Source: CAYGKP01 sp964350605
Lineage (GTDB): Bacteria > Bacteroidota > Bacteroidia > Cytophagales > JAAEPT01
Assembly: GCA_964350605.1 (NCBI GenBank)
Contig: CAYGKP010000073.1
Span: 1-11,074 of the forward strand
DNA: 11,074 nucleotides
Direction of reading: 5' to 3'
Below the pieces are notes generated by a model. It saw only the letters and a list, made by a program, of their open reading frames with translations. It was not told the DNA's origin and did not search any database. This document shows positions 6,113 to 11,074 of this stretch, piece by piece; the stretch's first letter is position 1; each line of letters starts with the position of its first letter. Both the position numbers and the translations under genes were made by a program.

Positions 6113-6136
6113 CGCGGCCGAAACGTGTGGCCGCGT
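6113..6136 (+). other. GC-rich hairpin at the 5' end of the SPT-like gene's leader
   Basis: CGCGGCC (6113-6119) and GGCCGCG (6129-6135) pair perfectly, with an extra G·T pair inside and a loop of about 7 nt. It would lie 2-5 nt into the predicted mRNA and 26 nt before the GTG start. No T-run follows, so it is not a terminator; it could stabilise the 5' end. Confidence 0.4.
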
Positions 6137-6161
6137 GGCGCTACAACCAAGTCACTGACCT

Positions 6162-7406
6162 GTGGATCTCTTCGAGAAACTGCACGCCGAACGTACCCCG
6201 CTGGGGACGCACTCCGCCTTCGGACACGGCTATTTCACATTTCCCAAACTAGAAGGAGACATCGCTCCCCGCATGAAATTTCGCGGGAAGGATGTGCTCA
6301 ACTGGAGCCTGAACAATTACCTGGGCCTGGCCAACCACCCCGAAGTCCGCGAGGCGGATGCCGAAGGTGCGCGCCGCTGGGGCATGGGTGCGCCAATGGG
6401 TGCACGTATGATGTCAGGGAACTCCGATCTTCACGAGGACCTCGAGCAGCGCCTCGCCAAGCACGTGGGCAAGGAGGATGGCTTTCTGTTGAACTACGGA
6501 TATCAAGGTGTCATCAGCATCATCGATGCGCTGGTCGATCGCAAGGATGTGATCGTCTACGACGCGGAGTGTCATGCTTGCATCATCGACGGGGTGCGCC
6601 TGCACATGGGCAAACGTTTTGTGTACACCCATAACGACATGGATAACCTGGAGAAGCAACTCCAGCGCGCCACGAAATTGGCCGAAGAAACCGGCGGCGG
6701 CATTTTGGTCATCACCGAAGGGGTCTTCGGGATGAGCGGCAACCAAGGCAACCTGAAGGGTGTGGTCGCCCTCAAGAAGAAATACGACTTCCGCTTGATG
6801 ATCGACGATGCCCACGGCTTCGGTACGATGGGCGAGGCCGGTGGCGGCACAGGCGTCGAGCAAGGCGTACAAGACCAAGTGGACGTCTACTTCGCCACGT
6901 TTGCTAAGTCGATGGCCAGCATCGGTGGCTTTGTGGCCGGGGTGCCCCAAGTGATTCAATACCTGCGCTACAGCCTGCGCTCGCAGATCTTTGCGAAAAG
7001 CTTGCCGTTCCCCATCGTCTTCGGGCTTCACAAGCGCCTGGACCTCCTCCAACAACAGCCCGAGTTGAAGGGCAACCTCTGGAAGATTGTCAACGCCGTG
7101 CAAGACGGCTACCGCAAGCGTGGCTTCAACATCGGCACAACCACTTCGCCGGTCACCCCTGTGATCCTTTCGGGTACTGCCGAAGAGGCCGGGAACCTGA
7201 CCATCGACCTACGCGAGAACTTCGGCATCTTCTGTTCCATCGTCATGTATCCGGTGGTGCCCAAGGGCATCATCATGCTGCGGATCATCCCCACGGCGGT
7301 ACACACGATGGAGGATGTCGAGGAGACCCTGGCAGCCTTTGACGGAATTTCCGGCAAGCTCCGGGATGGCATTTACGCCGAACAGGCACTATCCATGCCT
7401 GCCTAA
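6162..7406 (+). CDS. serine palmitoyltransferase-like alpha-oxoamine synthase
   Basis: PLP-dependent enzyme of the alpha-oxoamine synthase family (serine palmitoyltransferase, 2-amino-3-ketobutyrate CoA ligase, BioF, HemA). These condense an amino acid with an acyl-CoA. The 414-residue protein has GYQGVISIIDAL (113-124), the PLP-stacking His138 in AECHACIIDG, the IDDAHGFGTMG block (214-224; Asp216 binds the pyridine nitrogen), and the Schiff-base Lys249 in FATFAKSMASIGGF. That last motif is what I associate with Bacteroidota serine palmitoyltransferases making sphingolipid long-chain bases, but this is recall of a family pattern, and 2-amino-3-ketobutyrate CoA ligase is the main alternative. 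An in-frame TGA at 6156-6158 and absence of any ATG before residue 38 fix GTG 6162 as the start. No other sphingolipid gene or threonine dehydrogenase is adjacent. It has its own strong promoter. Confidence 0.85.
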   Translation: MDLFEKLHAERTPLGTHSAFGHGYFTFPKLEGDIAPRMKFRGKDVLNWSLNNYLGLANHPEVREADAEGARRWGMGAPMGARMMSGNSDLHEDLEQRLAKHVGKEDGFLLNYGYQGVISIIDALVDRKDVIVYDAECHACIIDGVRLHMGKRFVYTHNDMDNLEKQLQRATKLAEETGGGILVITEGVFGMSGNQGNLKGVVALKKKYDFRLMIDDAHGFGTMGEAGGGTGVEQGVQDQVDVYFATFAKSMASIGGFVAGVPQVIQYLRYSLRSQIFAKSLPFPIVFGLHKRLDLLQQQPELKGNLWKIVNAVQDGYRKRGFNIGTTTSPVTPVILSGTAEEAGNLTIDLRENFGIFCSIVMYPVVPKGIIMLRIIPTAVHTMEDVEETLAAFDGISGKLRDGIYAEQALSMPA

Positions 7407-7438
7407 CCCTGTTTTTAGCCGATTTTGGGGGTTTTCGT

Positions 7439-7468
7439 TTGCAGTCCTTGGCGGATTGTCTAACTTCC
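7439..7468 (+). promoter_or_regulatory. probable promoter of the histone H1-like gene
   Basis: TTTG (7438-7441), a 19-nt spacer and TAACTTCC (7461-7468) match the pattern at the -33 element and at the TAnnTT part of the -7 box. The predicted start site near 7475 leaves a leader of about 30 nt. No terminator separates this gene from the SPT-like gene, so read-through is also possible. Confidence 0.45.
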
Positions 7469-7504
7469 CCCACCGGACTACGACCTAACCTAAAACGCTC
7501 CAGC

Positions 7505-7681
7505 ATGAAACGCTTCGACGAGATTCGCGACCTGATTATGTCCCTTGAGGGAGACTTTGTAAAATTCTATGACAAGGAAAACCAGGCTGCGGGTACCCGC
7601 GTGCGTAAAGGCATGCAGGAGCTCAAAAACCTGGCCCAGGAAATCCGCGTCGAGATTCAAGAATCCAAAAACAAGGGCTAG
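7505..7681 (+). CDS. histone H1-like (Hc1-type) small basic protein
   Basis: A 58-residue, Lys/Arg-rich, wholly helical-looking protein resembling the N-terminal domain of chlamydial Hc1, as found as stand-alone short proteins in many Bacteroidota. The pattern is an acidic/hydrophobic first half (RFDEIRDLIMSLEGDFVKFY), the turn NQAAGTRVRKGMQELK at 27-42 with the AAGTRVRK signature, and an amphipathic basic/acidic tail. The presumed role is nucleoid DNA binding or compaction, inferred from family and charge. There is no signal peptide. ATG 7505 is the only reasonable start. It is followed by two hairpins, the second a strong terminator. Confidence 0.85.
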   Translation: MKRFDEIRDLIMSLEGDFVKFYDKENQAAGTRVRKGMQELKNLAQEIRVEIQESKNKG

Positions 7682-7687
7682 CTTTTC

Positions 7688-7704
7688 GAACGGGCCTCCC
7701 GTTC
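7688..7704 (+). other. 7-bp perfect hairpin before the terminator
   Basis: GAACGGG, loop CCT, CCCGTTC, placed 7 nt after the histone-like stop codon and 14 nt before the next A-tract. No T-run follows. It may stabilise the 3' end of this short mRNA. Confidence 0.4.
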
Positions 7705-7718
7705 AAACAAGAGCAATC

Positions 7719-7753
7719 AAAAAAAGAGACCGATTCGTCGGTCTCTTTTTTTT
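7719..7753. terminator. bidirectional intrinsic terminator
   Basis: Seven A, the stem GAGACCGA (7726-7733), tetraloop TTCG, TCGGTCTC (7738-7745) and eight T (7746-7753). The A and T tracts make it work on both strands, ending the histone-like gene on plus and, 66 nt past dapA, the ligA-dapA operon on minus. Confidence 0.95.
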
Positions 7754-7818
7754 GTGGTCAAACTTGTGACCAGCGCCATGTGGTGAGGACAAACTGCTCC
7801 CTAAACGCGGCAGCGTAG

Positions 7819-8721
7819 CTAGGCTTTCGGACTCAGCACCGCGAAGGCGGCAAGCGTTTCGCGGATGCGGGCTTGCAACGACTCGGAAGCAGGCACCAGC
7901 GGCAGACGATACGCCCGCTCGCAGATGCCTTGTTGGGCGAGCACTTCTTTGACCCCCACGGGGCTGCCTTCTTCGTAGAGCAGTGGGTTGAGGTCGACAA
8001 AAGCGGCCATCAGGGTGCGGGCCTCGGCGTAGTTGTTTTCCAGCGCGGCATGAACACCTGCGGTGAAGTGGCCGGGGAAGGCATTCGCCAAAACAGAGAT
8101 CGATCCAGCTGCGCCCAGCGAGCAAAGCGGAATAGTCAACAGGTCGTCGCCCGAAATCAATTCGAAATCTTCAGGCTTATGCGCCAGCACGGCGGTTGCC
8201 TGGGGCATGTCGCCTGAGGCTTCTTTGATCGCCACGATGCGGGGGTGCTGCGCCAAGCGAAGGGTTGTCTTCGCCTCCAGGTTCGAGCCCGTGCGGCCCG
8301 GCACGTTGTAGAGCATGAGGGGCACTGGGCACACATCGGCCAGCGCCATGTAGTGGCGGTACAAGCCCTCCTGCGACGGCTTGTTATAATAAGGTGTAAC
8401 GGTCAATACCCCGTCGATGCCCCGGTAATCTTGCGCCGCAAGCAACTCGATGACTTGGCGCGTATCGTTCTGGCCAATGCCGTACAGCAAGGGTACGCTG
8501 CCTTGGTTGATCTCCCGAACGGCTGCCAGCACCTCGGCTTTTTCCGCCATCGGAATTGTGGAAGCCTCGCCGGTGGTGCCATTGACCACCAAGTAATCAA
8601 CACCCTCGTCCAAACAACGGCGCACCACCCGTGTCAGGGCGTCGTAATCAATCGATCCGTCGGCTTGAAACGGGGTAACGAGGGCAACACCTACGCCACG
8701 AAAGAGAAAGGAATCGGCCAT
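7819..8721 (-). CDS. dapA: 4-hydroxy-tetrahydrodipicolinate synthase
   Basis: Condenses pyruvate with aspartate semialdehyde, the first committed step to diaminopimelate and lysine, in the cytoplasm. The 300-residue TIM-barrel protein has VNGTTGEAST (46-55; the Thr pair of the catalytic relay), TPYYNKPSQEG (109-119), the catalytic Tyr138 and Arg143 in LYNVPGRTGSN, and Schiff-base Lys166 in VAIKEASGD. SGDD near residues 190-193 completes the family set. Its ATG shares one base with the stop of the upstream DUF6913 gene (TAATG), so translation is probably coupled. It is the last gene of the ligA operon. Lysine-sensitive regulation cannot be read from the sequence. Confidence 0.97.
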   Translation of the reverse strand: MADSFLFRGVGVALVTPFQADGSIDYDALTRVVRRCLDEGVDYLVVNGTTGEASTIPMAEKAEVLAAVREINQGSVPLLYGIGQNDTRQVIELLAAQDYRGIDGVLTVTPYYNKPSQEGLYRHYMALADVCPVPLMLYNVPGRTGSNLEAKTTLRLAQHPRIVAIKEASGDMPQATAVLAHKPEDFELISGDDLLTIPLCSLGAAGSISVLANAFPGHFTAGVHAALENNYAEARTLMAAFVDLNPLLYEEGSPVGVKEVLAQQGICERAYRLPLVPASESLQARIRETLAAFAVLSPKA

Positions 8722-9245
8722 TAGGGGCGGAGCATTTGGGCGTATTGCAACATGCGGTCGGCGGTCACGCTGAGCGGTTCGGCGTCGCTCGACCTGCGAT
8801 ACATCAGTTCAAAGAAGCGGGCGCTGAGCTTGTGGTAGGGTCCCACCCGGCAATGGGCGCGGCTTTTGGCCATCACATGGGTGAGGGAGGGGACAGGCGT
8901 GCGATTCAGGGCGAACAAATAGTCAAAACGCGTGTGAATGAAATGGTTCACTTTCGCGTGTTTGAAAGCCCCGCGCCAGCTGACATCCGCCCGGCGGAAC
9001 CACAGGTGCGGAAAGTCGATCAGTGGGGTTTGCTTCTTGTCGGAGAACAGTAGCACCTCGACGGTTTTTCCCTCGCGCTGCAAGCGGTCAATAAACTGAC
9101 GCAATGCTACGCCCTCCTGCACCTCTTCTAGCGAGGCGAGAACGCCCACGTGTTTGGCCTTCTCGAAGGGGACCGGCTGGCGGGGTTCCTCCCCGTGGTG
9201 GGTCAGGCGCAGAATCTGGCGGGTGAGAAAGAACTTCTTGATCAT
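8721..9245 (-). CDS. DUF6913-like conserved protein of unknown function
   Basis: A 174-residue soluble protein with no signal peptide or membrane segment. I associate it with DUF6913, a Bacteroidota-restricted family commonly found beside ligA and dapA; this rests on gene context and the C-terminal pattern SRAHCRVGPY followed by FELMYRRSS. The N-terminus is basic (MIKKFFLTRQI). The middle resembles an alpha/beta fold: VGVLASLEEVQEGVALRQFI, then a second strand VEVLLFSDKK, then a conserved-looking segment around NHFIHTRFDYLFALN. No catalytic motif is recognisable. The ATG overlaps the ligA stop by 4 nt (ATGA), and the stop overlaps the dapA start by 1 nt, so all three are translationally coupled. 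The function is unknown. Confidence 0.8.
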   Translation of the reverse strand: MIKKFFLTRQILRLTHHGEEPRQPVPFEKAKHVGVLASLEEVQEGVALRQFIDRLQREGKTVEVLLFSDKKQTPLIDFPHLWFRRADVSWRGAFKHAKVNHFIHTRFDYLFALNRTPVPSLTHVMAKSRAHCRVGPYHKLSARFFELMYRRSSDAEPLSVTADRMLQYAQMLRP

Positions 9246-11074
9246 GCCTGGTTGGCTTCGAGCAGGGCTATGAATTCCGATTCGCTCAGGATCGGAACGC
9301 CCAGTTGTTCGGCCTTTGCCCGTTTGGCGGGGCCCATATTTTCGCCCGCCACCAGGTAGTCGAGTTTCTTGGAGATCGAGGAGAGCAGCTTGCCGCCTTC
9401 CCGCTCGATGAGTTCCTTCAGCTCGTCCCGTTCCCAGGTGGTAAAGACGCCCGAAATTACGAAACTTTTGCCACTGAGCGTACCCGACTCGTTTACATAC
9501 CGCTCCGGAGGTGTCCAGGCAAAGTTCAATCCTGCGTCGCTCAGCTTGCGGAGAAACGCAAGTTGAGCCGGCTCAGTGAAATAGGCATGCACGCTTTGGG
9601 CGATCACACCGCCCACGTCGGGCACCCCTGCCACGGCTTCCTGATCGGCCGCCTCCAGGGCTTCCATCGAAGGGAAGGCTACGGCCAATTTCTGGGCCAC
9701 CGTCTCGCCCACATGGCGGATGCCAAGTGCATAGAGCAGGCGCGGGTAGGGGGCCTCTTTGGATGATTCGATGGCCGCGAGCAGGTTGCGGGCCGACAGA
9801 TCAGCAAAGCGATCCAATTCGAGCAGGCCCTCGTAGGTCAGGCTGTAGAGGTCGGCCGCGTCCGAGATCAAGCCCGCTTCCAATAGTTGCTCGATGGTCT
9901 CGGGGCCCAGGCCTTCGATGTTCATCGCCTTGCGTTGGATGAAGTGTTCGATCTTCCGGCTGATCTGGGGGGGGCAGGTGGCCGCGTTCGGGCAGTAGTG
10001 CGCTGCTTGGCCTTCCTCGCGGACAATGGGCGTGCCGCAGGCCGGGCAGTCGTGGGGAAAGCGAATGGGCTGCGCGTCCTTCGGGCGGAATTCGGCCAGC
10101 ACGCTGGTGATCTTCGGGATGATCTCACCGCCCTTTTCGACGGTGACAGTATCCCCGTAATGGAGGTTCAGCCGCTCGATCTCGTCGGCATTGTAGACCG
10201 AGGCTTGTTTGACGGTCGTCCCCGCCAACAGAACTGGGCGCATTTGGGCCGTGGGGGTGATCGCACCGGTGCGGCCCACGCGAAATTCCATGCCCTCTAG
10301 GATCGTCTGGCCAACTTCCGCGGCATACTTGTAGGCCATTGCCCACCGAGGGCTCTTGGCGGTGAAGCCTAGTTCCTGCTGCTGGGCTAAGGAATTGACC
10401 TTGACCACCACCCCGTCGGTGTTCAGCGGCAGGGTATGGCGCTTTTCCGCCCATTCTTCCAGGTAGGCGAAGACTTCGCCAACGCCCCGACACAACCGAA
10501 AGGTCTGGGGGACTTGAAAGCNNNNNNNNNNCGCTCATCAGTCGATAGAGGTAGCAATCGAGCTTGCGGCGCGCCACTTCGGCGGAGTCCTGCATTTTGA
10601 GGGTGCCCGAAGTGGTATTTCGGGGGTTGGCCAACAAGGCTTCCCCAGCGGCTTCGCGTTGTTGATTCAACTCGGTAAACACATGGAGGGGCATGAATCC
10701 CTCGCCCCGCACCTCGAAGGTTTCGGGCCAATCGCCGGGGGGCAGGCGCAACGGAATTGAACGAATGGTCCGGGCGTTGGTCGTAATCTCGTCCCCACGC
10801 TTGCCATCGCCGCGGGTGGCGGCCCGCACAAGTACACCTTGCTCGTAGGTCAGGCTGAGGGCCACGCCATCGTATTTCAACTCGCAGAGGTACTCGACCT
10901 GGTCATTCTCCTCAAAGCCCAATCCCTTGCGGACCCGGCCGTCGAACTCCTCCAATTCCTCCCGTGAATAGCTGTTGGCCAGCGAGAGCATGGGCCAGCG
11001 GTGCTCGACGGTGGGGAAGTCCTTGGTGAAGGTGCCGCCCACACGCAGGGTGGGGGAGTCGGGGGCTTGTAGGT
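9242..11074 (-). CDS. ligA: NAD-dependent DNA ligase (5' end off window, internal assembly gap)
   Basis: Seals nicks using NAD+ during replication and repair. The 5' end lies off the window, and the first visible residues (SPTLRVGG, HRWPMLSLANSY) belong to the adenylation domain, so about 70 N-terminal residues of domain Ia are missing. The AMP-accepting Lys is in CELKYDG (codon 10877-10875). RGDGKRGDEIT and GEALLANPRNTTSGTLKMQD follow. After the gap come TDGVVVKVNS, the OB domain, a four-Cys zinc finger (CPACG, then C and NAATC), helix-hairpin-helix repeats and a C-terminal BRCT domain (SGKSFVISGVF; KLDYLVAGENMGPAK). Ten N at 10522-10531 throw the two halves out of frame, but the flanking protein matches one continuous ligase, so this is an assembly artefact and not a pseudogene. 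It is the first visible gene of the operon. Confidence 0.95.
10522..10531. other. assembly gap of ten N inside ligA
   Basis: The reading frame before the gap ends ...YRLMS plus one base. After it, two bases precede FQVPQTFRLC. An intact gene therefore needs a real gap divisible by three, which ten is not. The bases before TTT fit a Gly codon ending GC, as expected from the family's GF-x-VP. Roughly 15-25 residues look missing by comparison with the family from memory. Confidence 0.9.

Noticed and set aside
7755..7772. Palindrome TGGTCA–6 nt–TGACCA between the shared terminator and dapA
   Set aside because: It lies downstream of both flanking genes, where a transcription-factor site is not expected, and six-base arms occur often by chance.
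10125..11042. Frameshifted or pseudogenised ligA
   Set aside because: The apparent frameshift coincides exactly with the run of N; the residues on both sides fit an intact ligase.
1..11074. Mobile element, CRISPR array, tRNA/rRNA, phage or defence island
   Set aside because: I found no transposase or integrase, no regularly spaced repeats, no cloverleaf-forming sequence and no defence-gene signatures. Gene content is core housekeeping.

Overview
This is an ordinary chromosomal housekeeping segment, most likely from a GC-rich member of Bacteroidota (possibly Saprospiria/Lewinella-like or a related lineage; the rank below phylum is a guess). Three things point there. Promoters fit the Bacteroidota pattern TTG–N19-20–TAnnTTTG (clearest before leuS, the serine palmitoyltransferase-like gene and the histone H1-like gene). 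Most start codons lack a strong Shine-Dalgarno sequence. Marker genes include a DUF6913-type gene between ligA and dapA, a 58-residue Hc1-like histone H1 protein, and an SPT-family aminotransferase with the TFAKSMASIG active-site signature.

Layout. 1-1498 (minus): 5' part of leuS, cut by the window edge. 1499-1742: leuS promoter, a minus-strand terminator hairpin and a 12-bp inverted repeat. 1743-2600: two unrecognised single-gene units encoding small exported proteins, one Cys/Lys-rich and one His-containing, each followed by a strong terminator. 2685-3479 (plus): thyA, convergent with a PabC-like class IV aminotransferase (3489-4292, minus). 4348-5361 (plus): gpsA, convergent with maf (5368-5949, minus). 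5950-6161: divergent promoter region. 6162-7406 (plus): SPT-like PLP enzyme. 7505-7681 (plus): histone H1-like protein, ending in a bidirectional terminator shared with the opposing operon. 7819-11074 (minus): a tightly overlapping operon transcribed ligA, then DUF6913, then dapA; ligA is 5'-truncated by the window edge and broken by a 10-N assembly gap.

How the genes relate. Most are independent core functions: Leu-tRNA charging, dTMP synthesis, possible p-aminobenzoate/folate supply, glycerol-3-phosphate for phospholipids, nucleotide-pool cleaning, sphingolipid base synthesis, nucleoid organisation, DNA ligation and lysine/diaminopimelate synthesis. gpsA and the SPT-like gene both feed membrane lipids. 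thyA, pabC-like and maf all touch thymidylate or folate, though no shared transcript links them.

I see no mobile element, CRISPR array, rRNA, tRNA, phage or defence system. The points most worth a second look are the two small exported proteins, the coupled uncharacterised DUF6913 gene, -7 boxes placed 16 nt before three start codons (suggesting near-leaderless mRNAs), and the structured leuS upstream region.
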